Positions 48,861 to 57,865 of a stretch of DNA of 64,000 bases are shown one piece after another. The translations under genes and the position numbers were made by a program. Source of the stretch: Streptomyces mirabilis (GTDB taxonomy: Bacteria; Actinomycetota; Actinomycetes; Streptomycetales; Streptomycetaceae); NCBI RefSeq assembly GCF_039503195.1, contig NZ_JBCJKP010000001.1, positions 9,114,001 to 9,178,000 of the forward strand. The letters run 5' to 3'. The notes beneath the pieces were generated by a model. The model saw only the letters and a program-made list of their open reading frames with translations, was not told where the DNA came from and did not search any database. Positions within the stretch are counted from its first letter, which is position 1; every line of letters begins with the position of its first letter.

Positions 48861-49118
48861 GCGCGGCCGATTCCCCTGCCAGGCCGGCTCAGTTCGCCGG
48901 AGTGGTGACCGGCAGCCGGGTCGCGGCGGACATGAGCGCCGCACGCGGCACCCACGTCCCGGAGGCCAGCGCCCGGCCCACCGGGTAGGCGAGGGCCGCC
49001 GCCGGGAGCACTCCGGGCCGGCCACTGAGCTGTACATCGACGGCACCTACGGCCTGCCCGGCCCCCTTGGCCAGCTCCGCCTCCACGGCCCCCACGGCCC
49101 TGGGGATCGCGCAAGGGG

Positions 49119-49519
49119 GAGTTGTACCTGCGCGGTCTGCTGTTGGCCGAGAGACGCAAGACGATCCGCACCATCGGTGCCCACGTCGGCGGGGCGGCCA
49201 TGGAGCACAGCCTGCACCACTTGTCCAGCAGCTCCACCTGGGACTGGATGCCGGTGCGGCGGGCCTTGGCCGGACACCTTCAGCAGGTCAGCGTCCCGCA
49301 CGTGGGGGTGGTGCGGCCGATGCCGATACCGAAGGTCGGCGATCGGTCCGTGGGCGTCCACGAGGGTCTGGACCCGGGCACGGACCAGACGTTCCACGGT
49401 CAGCGCGGCTTCGGTCTCTGGCACGTGTCCGACACTCTGGATGTGCCGGTCAACCGGCGGCTGTTCCTGCCGAGCAGTGGCTGCGGGACCGTACGAGGCG
49501 CGTCAGGCCGAGATGACGG
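49119..49519 (+). pseudogene. IS701-family transposase fragment
   Basis: The frame reads ELYLRGLLLAERRKTIRTIG, SSSTWDWMPVRRALAGHLQQ and VNRRLFLP, which fit the N-terminal third of IS701-type transposases (pattern YLRGLL...SSTWDW...RLFLP). The continuation EQWLRDRTRR lies in another frame, and the catalytic C-terminal part is absent. No terminal inverted repeats could be found. This is an old insertion remnant. Confidence 0.55.
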
Positions 49520-50130
49520 AAGCGGTCGCGCAGGAGACCTGGGAGCAGTGCGCCGCCGCCACGGTCCTGGAGCCCGTGGCCGACTGGCGGTTGGCTCGGC
49601 CGGTTCCCCCGCCGCCCGCCGTGCCTCGTGGGCGGTCGCCGTACGGGTCGACACCGCGGGCAGGCGGATTCCGCACCCTGAAGTCCGTCCTGCGGGACGC
49701 CTATGGCAAAGGGGCCATGGCGGACGACCCTGTGAAGGGCGTCCAGGAACCGGGGTATGTCCGCGAGAAGGTGGTCGTCCCCTCCCTCGCCTATGTGAAG
49801 AAGGCGCTGACAGTCGCCGGCGAAAATCTCGCGCTTGAGATCGTCATGATGGTGGGCTGCGGTCTACGAAACGGGGAAGCCCGCGCGGTGCACATCAACA
49901 ACGTCCTACCGTGCACGAGCTCGTCAGCGGACGACGTCTACCGGGTGCACGAGCAGATCCACTCCCATACGCACCAGCCGGCGAAGCTGAGGCACCGCAA
50001 GACAGGGGGGTTCCGAGGGGTCCCTCTGCCCCGTTGGGTGCGGGAAGCGGTGGAGCGCATGGCGATCCTTCGTCAAGGGATGGGCCGTCGTCACCCGCAC
50101 ATGGTTTCAGGTGACGCTGCTCACAGGGCT
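49513..50130 (+). pseudogene. Tyrosine recombinase (integrase) fragment
   Basis: The frame carries FRTLKSVLRDAYGKGAMADD then DPVKGV, followed by MMVGCGLRNGEARAVHINNV, which fits the first catalytic arginine box of phage-type integrases, and LRHRKTGGFRGVPLPRWVRE. The N-terminal arm-binding domain is missing, and the C-terminal box with HxxR and the nucleophilic tyrosine is lost in a scrambled end. No att site was identified. Confidence 0.55.
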
Positions 50131-50209
50131 CGGACAGACGAGCCATCTGGGCGATCCACGCCGCGCGGTGGACGCACGCCGCCGACGTGGCCGTGGTGCG
50201 GGACGCAGG

Positions 50210-50542
50210 TCAGGACAGCTTGGCTACCGTCAGCAGGACGGCGGAGTCCTCGAGCGCCTCGAGGCTGTGGCGGGAGTCAGGGACGATGAGCAGGTCCCCC
50301 GTGCGGCCCTCCCATGACAGCTCACCTGCCGACAGTCGCACGCGCCCGTGCAAGACCTGCACCGTCGCCTCGCCCGGGTTCTCGTGCTCGGCGAGACTGG
50401 CGCCTTCGGTCATGCCGATGACTGTCTGACGCAGAACCCTCTCGCGGCCGCCATAGACGGTGTTCGCACTGTGACCAGCACCCGCGGCGGCTGCCAACTC
50501 CAGCTGTTGACGGGCCAGCACTTCCAGGGAGGCTCTCTGCAC
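50210..50542 (-). CDS. Small cupin-domain protein
   Basis: The 110-residue protein is a single cupin with LAEHENPGEATVQVLHGRVR and GDLLIVPDSRHSLEALEDSA, matching small cytoplasmic cupins found widely in Streptomyces. The first motif has one histidine and two glutamates and the second one histidine, so metal binding is possible. The GTG at 50542 begins family similarity (MQRASLEVLARQQLELA). Function is unknown; it lies 235 bp downstream of the molybdopterin oxidoreductase on the same strand. Confidence 0.75.
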   Translation of the reverse strand: MQRASLEVLARQQLELAAAAGAGHSANTVYGGRERVLRQTVIGMTEGASLAEHENPGEATVQVLHGRVRLSAGELSWEGRTGDLLIVPDSRHSLEALEDSAVLLTVAKLS

Positions 50543-50777
50543 CCCACCAGTCTCCCGCTTCGATGAGCCAGGGCAACTCGGGGTGGCCCGGGCGGGCCAC
50601 GTGACGACGGGCCTCACCGGTGTGGTCCCGCGTCTCCCCGGGGCGGGAGGCTTCCTCGTAGGCCGGTCCGGACCTGCTCGGTGCCTGCGGGCCACAGCCC
50701 GCAGCGGACTACCGCGGCTCGCCGACGAGCTGCTCGCCATCGCCGACAGTGTCACGCGCCGACCGAGTGGCCGGACG

Positions 50778-52571
50778 TTACAGGGACTGCCGGTAGCCGA
50801 AGAATTCGTGGTCCTGGTTGTATCCGCCAAAGCCGCTGCCGATGTCGGAGAAGTCGGCGACGAACTCGATCTCCTTGATCCATTTGACCTGTTTGAAGCC
50901 GAGTTCGAGCTCGTTGCGCAACCGTAGCGGCGCGCCGTGGCCGAATGGCAGCGGTTGGTCGTTCATGTCGTAGGCGAGCATGGCGAGCTTGCTGCGCATG
51001 TGTTCGATGGGGTGGGCGTCGTAATAGGTACCGCCGTCGGAGCCTTCTCCCAGGGAGTAGAACACCACCCATTTGGCCTGCGGGTCGGGGTGGACCAGGT
51101 CGAGGATCGTGGCCATGGACACGCCACCCCATTTCGCGACACCGGACCAGCCCTGGATGCAGAAGTGCTGGGTGATCTGCTCGTGCGCGGACCGTTTCCT
51201 CAGGTCGTCGAGGGACAGCTCGACCGGGTGGGCGACCAGGCCGCCGATGCGCAGCCGGTAGTCGGCGAAACCGCCGGACTGCAGGGCCTTGTACTCGGCA
51301 GAGTCGGGGTAGCGGCCGTTGTGCCAGAAGTAGGGGGAGATGTCTTTCTCGGTGTACTCGCCGGGGGAGACATCGACGTGTTCGAACAGGCGCTGAGCGG
51401 GGCCGATGAGGGCGTATCCGACGCGCTGCACGACCCGGGGGTGACGCAGGGTCAGCGGTGTGGCCGCGACCCAGGCGGCGACGACCACCGCCATCCAGCC
51501 GAGGAAGATCCACAATCCGAGCCAGCTGCTGTCGTTGCGGCCGCTGTCGATGTGGTTGAGGTTGGTGAGCAGGCCGGTGGTGAAGACCAGGCTCACGTGG
51601 ATCACGATGAACAGCACGAACCAGGTGAAGACCAGGAAGTGCACAGACCGGGCGGTCTGGATGCTCAGCACCCGGCTGAGCCGCTTGAAGCGGGTGGACA
51701 GCGCCGGTGACATACCCAGCCCGGTGATCAACGCAAGGGGAGCCGCGACGAAGACCGTGACGAAGTAGGCGAGCAGTTGGAGCCCGTTGTACGCCACCCA
51801 GCCGTTCTCCCGCGGCCAGTTGAGCGACAAGTACTGGATGGCCGCAGAAGCGGCGTTGGGCAAGACGCTCCAGCTGGTGGGGACCAGGCGTTTCCACTGG
51901 GGGGTGGCGAACAGCATCACGTAGAAGACGAGACCGTTGAGCAGCCACAGCGTGTTCACCCCCAGGTGCCACCACCGGGCCAGACCGATCGAGTGCCGGA
52001 TCCCGGGGAGGCCGACCCCGCGGGGCAGGCCGATCGAGTCCTGCTTCGCGGTCCACAGCGGGTCGGCGGAGACGGGCTCTTGCATCCGGAACCATTCCCG
52101 CCCCGGGGTGCTGTGCCGGGTCCAGTACAGGCGCGGATGATCGGCCAGGATCTGCAGGCCCGACCGCAGGGTGAACAGCATGAAGAACAGGTTGAAAAAG
52201 TGCGACCATCGTGCCCATGACGGAACGCCCAGGTAGGCGCCGTCGCGATCCGCGCGCGGGTCGATGCCGGGATACTCGGCGATGAACCGCTGCACCGACG
52301 GCATGCCCCGCAGTCCCTTCGCCGCGGCGACGCACCCCAGCAAACCCACGAAGCCGATCGGCAGCAGCCACAGCAGGTTGAACCACCTGCTGCCCAAGCG
52401 CACCCGCGGAGCGACCCCGCTGGAAGCCGGAATGGAGCCCGCCCAGGTCGCCACGTCGACGACGTCGTCACCTCGCGTCAGGTTCGAGCGGAAACCTCCG
52501 GGGGGCTGGGAGGAGGCACCCGACGCGTGCGGCAGCGCACCGTCACCCGTCACGTGCTCGTCATCGGACAT
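50778..52571 (-). CDS. Membrane molybdopterin oxidoreductase with cytochrome b-type domain (sulfite-oxidase family fold)
   Basis: The 597-residue protein joins two parts. Residues about 60-400 form a membrane domain of five to six helices with histidines placed as haem b ligands (RWSHFFNLFFMLF, RWWHLGVNTLWLL, HFLVFTWFVLFIVIH). Residues about 430-597 form a sulfite-oxidase-like molybdopterin domain with the metal cysteine in TQHFCIQGWSGVAKWGG and a conserved GTYYDAHPIE. It should oxidise or reduce a small substrate and exchange electrons with the quinone pool; the substrate is unknown. GGGAGG precedes the ATG at 52571. It is divergent from a secreted dioxygenase. Confidence 0.85.
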   Translation of the reverse strand: MSDDEHVTGDGALPHASGASSQPPGGFRSNLTRGDDVVDVATWAGSIPASSGVAPRVRLGSRWFNLLWLLPIGFVGLLGCVAAAKGLRGMPSVQRFIAEYPGIDPRADRDGAYLGVPSWARWSHFFNLFFMLFTLRSGLQILADHPRLYWTRHSTPGREWFRMQEPVSADPLWTAKQDSIGLPRGVGLPGIRHSIGLARWWHLGVNTLWLLNGLVFYVMLFATPQWKRLVPTSWSVLPNAASAAIQYLSLNWPRENGWVAYNGLQLLAYFVTVFVAAPLALITGLGMSPALSTRFKRLSRVLSIQTARSVHFLVFTWFVLFIVIHVSLVFTTGLLTNLNHIDSGRNDSSWLGLWIFLGWMAVVVAAWVAATPLTLRHPRVVQRVGYALIGPAQRLFEHVDVSPGEYTEKDISPYFWHNGRYPDSAEYKALQSGGFADYRLRIGGLVAHPVELSLDDLRKRSAHEQITQHFCIQGWSGVAKWGGVSMATILDLVHPDPQAKWVVFYSLGEGSDGGTYYDAHPIEHMRSKLAMLAYDMNDQPLPFGHGAPLRLRNELELGFKQVKWIKEIEFVADFSDIGSGFGGYNQDHEFFGYRQSL

Positions 52572-53020
52572 GCCATCGACCTCCCGTGCCGGACCCCACG
52601 CCTTTGCACCGGCCGCAAGGCTGCAGTGACCGAGCCCACCGCAAGGGTGGGCGGACCGATCCATCTGACCACCTGAGGCAGAGACCCGCACGTGCAACGA
52701 TCAGGGCAACGCAGCACAACCTGGTCGCGACGATGGGGTGGCTCGCGCGGTTGCACGTCCAGTCGCCTCTCATCGAGCTCCGACCCCGTACCCCCGTCGC
52801 GGTGGGGAGTGAACGACCGGACCTGCTGGGCCTGTTGGAGCATCGCCGCCCGCGCATGGCCCAGGACGACGTCAGGCCCTCGTCCTGCTGTTCCGGTCGG
52901 TCGTGGGCGCGGCGGCCATGCACGGAGCGCACGCGGCACCGATGGAGGGTTTCGTAACGCGGTTGCCTCGTGGGTCGTCCGTGCGATCCCATGGGCCGTC
53001 ACAGGCGCCATGCTCACGCC
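52572..53020. other. Divergent intergenic region between oxidoreductase and dioxygenase
   Basis: About 450 bases separate the two start codons. No gene and no clear palindrome or promoter box were found; both promoters must lie here. Confidence 0.4.
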
Positions 53021-53824
53021 ATGACTGACATCCCCCACCACAACACCGCAGAACCGCAGCGCGGCCTCGAGCCGTCGGACGTTCCCGCAGGTGCCACCCG
53101 CAGGTCCGTCATAGCCACCCTGGGCGGCGCCACCCTCGGGGTGGCCGCGCTGGGTCTCGCCGCCACGCAGGCGACCGCCGCCACGGAGCACCAGGCCGCG
53201 GCCCGGCCGGCTGCCGCCTGTGTCCTCACGCCCGAGCAGACCGAGGGGCCGTACTACCTGGACCTGGAGACGGTCCGCAAGGACATCACGGAGGGGAAGG
53301 CGGGTGTTGCGCTGACTCTCCGCGTGACGGTGGTCGACGCAGCGACCTGCGCCCCGCTGCCCCAGGCGGCGGTCGACATCTGGCACTGCGACGCCCTCGG
53401 TGTCTACTCCGGCTATGTCGCTGGTGGTTCCACCCCGGACACCACCTTCCTGCGCGGCGTGCAGCTGACCGACCCCGCCGGTGTTGCGGAGTTCACCACC
53501 GTCTATCCCGGCTGGTACGTCGGCCGGGCCCTCCACATCCACGTCAAGACGCATGTGGGAGGCAGCGTGTCCAACGGGACGTACCACGGCGGCCACGTGT
53601 CCCATACGGGCCAGCTCTACTTCCCGGAGGCGTACAACACCAGGATCGCCGCCCTGTCCCCGTACCGGAACAACACGGTCACCCGCACCCTCAACGCGCG
53701 GGACGGCATCTACCGGAACGGGGGATCCTCGACCCTGCTGACCCTCTCCCAGGCAGGCAGCGATCTCGGCAAGGGAGTGACCGGAACCGTCGTACTCGGC
53801 ATCGACCCCGCCACCACCCCCTGA
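53021..53824 (+). CDS. Tat-exported intradiol ring-cleavage dioxygenase
   Basis: The 267-residue product has a twin-arginine signal (ATRRSVIATLGGATLGVAAL), so it is exported folded with its iron. The catalytic domain begins CVLTPEQTEGPYYLD. It has the iron ligands in DALGVYSGY (Tyr), YPGWYVGRALHIHVK (Tyr, His, His) and a buried arginine. It lacks the helical dimer domain of catechol dioxygenases. Secreted members of this family cleave catecholic compounds such as lignin-derived or plant phenolics outside the cell. This makes a second ring-cleavage enzyme in the window, unrelated in location to the hydroxyquinol operon. Confidence 0.88.
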   Translation: MTDIPHHNTAEPQRGLEPSDVPAGATRRSVIATLGGATLGVAALGLAATQATAATEHQAAARPAAACVLTPEQTEGPYYLDLETVRKDITEGKAGVALTLRVTVVDAATCAPLPQAAVDIWHCDALGVYSGYVAGGSTPDTTFLRGVQLTDPAGVAEFTTVYPGWYVGRALHIHVKTHVGGSVSNGTYHGGHVSHTGQLYFPEAYNTRIAALSPYRNNTVTRTLNARDGIYRNGGSSTLLTLSQAGSDLGKGVTGTVVLGIDPATTP

Positions 53825-53987
53825 CGCATCTGGATGCCTGCGGTGGCCGGCCCTGCCACGGGGTCGGACATCGCACGCGCGACTGCGGCCGCACTGCTCC
53901 TGCCGAAGCCGACCCGCGCAGTCTTCGTAGAGACACGTGGCTGAAGGCGATGGTTTCGTTCCGGGGCGGTACGGCCAGGAAACGGGG

Positions 53988-56447
53988 ATGAGCCGGAGTC
54001 GAACGTGTGATGTGTGCGGTGCGACGTTGATCGTGAGCCCGCACGGGGGTCGGCCGGCTCGATACTGCTCCAGCGCCTGCCGGCAGCTGGCGTTTCGGCG
54101 ACGGGCGGCTTCGGGTGTCACGCCTGCGGTCTCGACGGCCGGGGGGAGCGTCCTGCCGCCGGCGCTCGACTCCTTCGTCGGTCGCCAGCACGAGTTGTCG
54201 GCCCTGCGTACCCTCCTGAGGAGCTCGCGCCTCCTCACGCTGACCGGTGCGGGCGGTGTGGGCAAGACCCGGCTGGCGCTGGAGTTCGCCAAGGGATTAC
54301 CGAAGCGCTTCGCACGAGTCGACCTCGTGGAACTCGCCTCACTCCAAGACAGCACGCTGGTGACGCAGTCCGTGGCCGCCGCGCTGGGGGTGGGCGAACG
54401 AGCGGGCCGGACCGGCGTCGACGTGCTGGTCCGGGCGATCGGTGACGCCTCCCGGGTGCTGATTCTGGACAACTGCGAGCATCTGGCCGAGCCGTGCGCC
54501 CGGCTGGCGGCGATCCTGCTGGGCCGCTGCCCCCGTCTGCGGATCCTGGCCACCAGCCGGGAGGCCCTGAGGGTGCCCGGAGAGACCGTGTTCCGGGTCG
54601 GCGAGCTGTACCTGCCGCCGGCTGACGCCGGAGACGATGTGACGGCCCTCATGCAGTCCGATGCCGTACGGCTCTTCGTCGACCGCGCCGCGAGCAACTC
54701 CCCGGGGTTCACGCTCCATCGCGGCAACGGCCACCTGGTGGCCGAGATCTGCCGGCGTCTGGACGGCCTGGCGCTCGCCGTCGAACTCGCCGCCCGCCAC
54801 GTCGGTGCGCTCGCGCTGAGCGACATCCTGGCAGGGCTGGACGACCAGTTCTCCCAGCTGGACCTTCTGACCGGGGGAAGCAGAACCGGACCCGCACGCC
54901 ACAGCGGGTTCGCCGCGGCGGTCGACTGGAGCCATCGGCTGCTGGATCCGGCCGAGCAGGCGGTCTTCCGGCGCCTTTCGGTCCTGGTCGGCGGGTTCGA
55001 CGCGACCGCTGCGCAAGCAGTCTGCGCCGGTGACGGCATAGGCCGGCGGCAGGTCTTCCGCATCCTGTGCGCCCTGGAAGCGAAGTCGCTCGTCGTACGT
55101 CTGCCGGGAGAGACGGCGCCCACACGTTTCAGGCAGTCGAGTGCCATCCGTGTCTGCGCCCTGGACCGTCTGCGTGCATCCGGCGAGCTGCACGCCACCC
55201 TGCGCCGGGCGCTCGCGTGGCTGACCGAGTTGGCCGGGCGGAGCCGCGGGGAGGTGTTCGCCGACCAGGCCGGCAGCCCGCTCGCGGCGGAACGGGACAC
55301 TCTCGTCTCGGTACTGGCCTGCGGCGCCGGCCACGGCGATGCCGTACTGGTGCGGCTGACACTGGAACTGGCGCGTGTGCACTACCAGCAGGAGCAGCCG
55401 TCGGCCGCCCGTGCGCTGCTCACCGGACTACTGCGGGGAGCGGGGGGCCGGGCGCTGGGTGGGCAGGTGCCGGCGCTCGCCGCACGTGTGGCCTGCCAGC
55501 AGGCCGATCTGGACGAGGCACTGCGCCTGGGGGAGCAGGCGGTGCAGAGCGAGCGGATGCGTCGTGACGCCGCCGGACTGGCCAATGCCCTGGACGCCCG
55601 GGCGGCGGCGCGACTGTGCCGGGGTGAGTTCGCCGAGGCCGTCGCGGATCTGAGGGAGTGCCTGGAGGTCGTCGCTTCCCCCAGCAGGCCACAGGACACT
55701 GCTTGGTGCACCCATCACCTGGCCTGGGCGCTGCTTCAGGCCGGCGGGGAGCTGGAGGCCGACGAACTGATGTCACGGTGTCTACCCGTGCTGAGGCAGC
55801 AAGCGCCATGGCCTCGGACCGCGGCCGCGCTGCACACCGCGGGGGCCGTACGGCTGGCCTTGGGGCGTCTGCGCAGCGCGGAGACCTTGTTCGCCGAGGT
55901 GCTGCGGATCGCTCCAGGGGCCAGTTTCCACGCCCTGTACCCCGTGGAGGGCCTGGCCCTCGTGGCCGCGGAGAGCGGCGACATGCAGCGTGCGCTGCGG
56001 CTGTACGAGGCGAGCGTGCGGGCGCGGCGCCGCCTGGACACGGAGCCCGAGGCTCCCTGGTGGCACAGGATGGAACAGGCGGCGGCGCGTGCCCGGACAC
56101 GGCTGTCGGCAGCGGCGCAGGACGCTGCCGTCGCCGGTGCCCGTGGGCTGCGCGGAGAGCGGCTGGTCGCGTACGCGCTCGGCGCAGGGAGTGGCGAGGA
56201 CCGAACGAGGCGCGATGTCCGCGCCACCGACGAGCGGCTCCGGCTCACCGTAAGGGAGTCCACGGTGGCCGAACTGGTCGCCGAAGGGCTGACCAACCGG
56301 CAGATCGCGGACCGGCTCGGCCTTTCGATCCACACGGTCGCCACGCACCTGGACAAGGTCCGCGACAAGCTGGGCCTGCGCTCTCGCACCCAGATCGCAC
56401 TGTGGGCAGCCGCACGGACCGAGGGTGGGTGCGCAGCCCGGCGGTGA
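53988..56447 (+). CDS. Large ATP-binding LuxR-family regulator with N-terminal zinc-binding segment
   Basis: The 819-residue protein starts with a cysteine cluster (CDVCGATL and YCSSACRQLAFRRR) that may bind zinc. Residues about 55-330 form an NB-ARC/AAA-type ATPase with Walker A TGAGGVGKTRLALEFA and VLILDNCEHLAEP. A long helical TPR-like region follows, and the C-terminus has a LuxR helix-turn-helix (AEGLTNRQIADRLGLSIHTV). Such regulators resemble AfsR/MalT-type switches that respond to ligands through ATP. The ATG at 53988 is preferred to a GTG 51 bp upstream because it directly precedes the cysteine cluster and has AGGAAACGGGG. The target is unknown; the neighbouring secreted dioxygenase is a candidate. 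Confidence 0.85.
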   Translation: MSRSRTCDVCGATLIVSPHGGRPARYCSSACRQLAFRRRAASGVTPAVSTAGGSVLPPALDSFVGRQHELSALRTLLRSSRLLTLTGAGGVGKTRLALEFAKGLPKRFARVDLVELASLQDSTLVTQSVAAALGVGERAGRTGVDVLVRAIGDASRVLILDNCEHLAEPCARLAAILLGRCPRLRILATSREALRVPGETVFRVGELYLPPADAGDDVTALMQSDAVRLFVDRAASNSPGFTLHRGNGHLVAEICRRLDGLALAVELAARHVGALALSDILAGLDDQFSQLDLLTGGSRTGPARHSGFAAAVDWSHRLLDPAEQAVFRRLSVLVGGFDATAAQAVCAGDGIGRRQVFRILCALEAKSLVVRLPGETAPTRFRQSSAIRVCALDRLRASGELHATLRRALAWLTELAGRSRGEVFADQAGSPLAAERDTLVSVLACGAGHGDAVLVRLTLELARVHYQQEQPSAARALLTGLLRGAGGRALGGQVPALAARVACQQADLDEALRLGEQAVQSERMRRDAAGLANALDARAAARLCRGEFAEAVADLRECLEVVASPSRPQDTAWCTHHLAWALLQAGGELEADELMSRCLPVLRQQAPWPRTAAALHTAGAVRLALGRLRSAETLFAEVLRIAPGASFHALYPVEGLALVAAESGDMQRALRLYEASVRARRRLDTEPEAPWWHRMEQAAARARTRLSAAAQDAAVAGARGLRGERLVAYALGAGSGEDRTRRDVRATDERLRLTVRESTVAELVAEGLTNRQIADRLGLSIHTVATHLDKVRDKLGLRSRTQIALWAAARTEGGCAARR

Positions 56448-56792
56448 GCACCTGGAACAGGGGAAGCTCGGCCTCTCGATGCGGCTCTGCCGCACATTGG
56501 TGGGCGTCAGGTGGAGAGCGAGCCACAGTACGCCGGAAGAACGCCCTTGACCTGCGAAAAGCAGGCAGGGAGCTCAATTCAGGGAGTTCTGAATGCTTCG
56601 TACCGTATTCAAGTCCAAGATCTAGCATTTGGACGTTTGCGCAGGTCAGGGGCATGACGGTGCCCGTTCGGGCCAGCAAGAGGTCGGCATGCGTCGCAGC
56701 GGTGTCCCCGCTTGCTTTCGACAGACGGCCCGACAGCCCGTCCGCGGCATGGCGTCCTTCTTCAAGGACTGCGGCTGTGCCAGCCTGCTCTC
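56448..56792. other. Convergent intergenic region, AT-richer than its surroundings
   Basis: About 345 bases with no supportable gene. ATTCAG-N6-CTGAAT (56577-56594) is a perfect dyad inside an AT-richer patch and could be a weak terminator or a remnant of acquired DNA. Confidence 0.4.
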
Positions 56793-57767
56793 TCACGTGC
56801 CCCAGAGGGTGACGTACACCGGGGGCCGGAACCCGGAGGGCGGGACGCCGGCGCCGGGCGCGCGCATCAGGCGGGTCGCTGCGGGCGTGTGCAGGAAGCG
56901 CAGGAACGCGTCGGTGGCCGGGGAACGATGCTCGGGCTGCAGGACCGTGGCGTGCCACGTGGCGTCCGACGGCGTGGCAGGGGTCTCCAGTATGCGCAAC
57001 TCGTCACGCCGGATGCGGGGCGACACCAGATGGGCCAACGCCGGTGCCACCCCCGCGCCCTCGGCGGCGGCCGCCCAGGTCGCGGCCTGGTTGGGGAACA
57101 CCCGCACGTGTCCCTCGGCCACTCCGAGCCGACGCAGCAGCCGCCCGGAGTCCGCGTCGGGATCGGTCCCGGAGGAATCGACCAGCCACGACCACTGCGG
57201 CGGCGGACCGGGCGGCCGCGGCGACCCGGCGCCGATCACCACGACCAACCGGGTGCGGAACAGCGGCTCGCTGACCAGTTCGCCCCTGCGGGCGGCGCCA
57301 AGACACGGCCCGAGCGCGACGTCAGCCAGCCGGTTCTCCACCAGCACGCGTATCTCGTTGCCGGCGGCCACCCCGAACGAGGTCTCGGTCCTGCGCCCCG
57401 AGCGACATGCGAAGGCCTCCACGAGCGACGGGAGCACGAACTCGGCCAGCGTGCTCGTGGCGACGACCCGCAGTTCGTCGGGCGCACCCCGGGCCGCCCG
57501 CACCGCCGCCTCGGCGTCCGCGCTCAGCGCGACCATCCGCGACGCGACCGGTAGCAGCCGCGCCCCGGCGGGCGTCAGACGCATCCCCCCACCGCCGGTG
57601 CGCCGGATGAGTGGATCGCCGAAGTGGCTGCGCAGCGCGGCGAGCGCCTGTGACACCGCGGACTCGCTCACGTTCAGAGTCCGCGCCGCGGCGCCCACGG
57701 AACCGAGCCGGGCAACCAGCACGAAGGTGCTGAGCTGCGTAACGGTCACTTTCCGATTTTCTCTCAT
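56793..57767 (-). CDS. LysR-family regulator of the cox operon
   Basis: The 324-residue protein has an N-terminal LysR helix-turn-helix (about residues 8-65: ARTLNVSESAVSQALAALRS) and a two-lobed substrate-binding domain. It is divergent from coxM with only 98 bp between start codons, which is the usual layout for a LysR regulator of the adjacent operon. The dyad ATAAG-N6-CTTAT lies 9 bases ahead of its start codon and may be its binding site. The effector, possibly linked to CO or carbon status, is unknown. The ATG at 57767 is used; an internal GTG six codons later is an alternative. Confidence 0.88.
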   Translation of the reverse strand: MRENRKVTVTQLSTFVLVARLGSVGAAARTLNVSESAVSQALAALRSHFGDPLIRRTGGGGMRLTPAGARLLPVASRMVALSADAEAAVRAARGAPDELRVVATSTLAEFVLPSLVEAFACRSGRRTETSFGVAAGNEIRVLVENRLADVALGPCLGAARRGELVSEPLFRTRLVVVIGAGSPRPPGPPPQWSWLVDSSGTDPDADSGRLLRRLGVAEGHVRVFPNQAATWAAAAEGAGVAPALAHLVSPRIRRDELRILETPATPSDATWHATVLQPEHRSPATDAFLRFLHTPAATRLMRAPGAGVPPSGFRPPVYVTLWGT

Positions 57768-57775
57768 GTAGGGCG

Positions 57776-57791
57776 ATAAGTGAATGCTTAT
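57776..57791. promoter_or_regulatory. Candidate LysR-binding dyad between lysR and coxM
   Basis: ATAAG and CTTAT flank TGAATG as a perfect 5-bp inverted repeat in an AT-rich patch of the otherwise GC-rich divergent region. Confidence 0.55.
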
Positions 57792-57865
57792 ACACCCATT
57801 GCGGGACCAGTGTGGAAGAGCGCAGCATCAATGCAGCAACGGGCACAGCGTCCGAGGAGGGCCCG

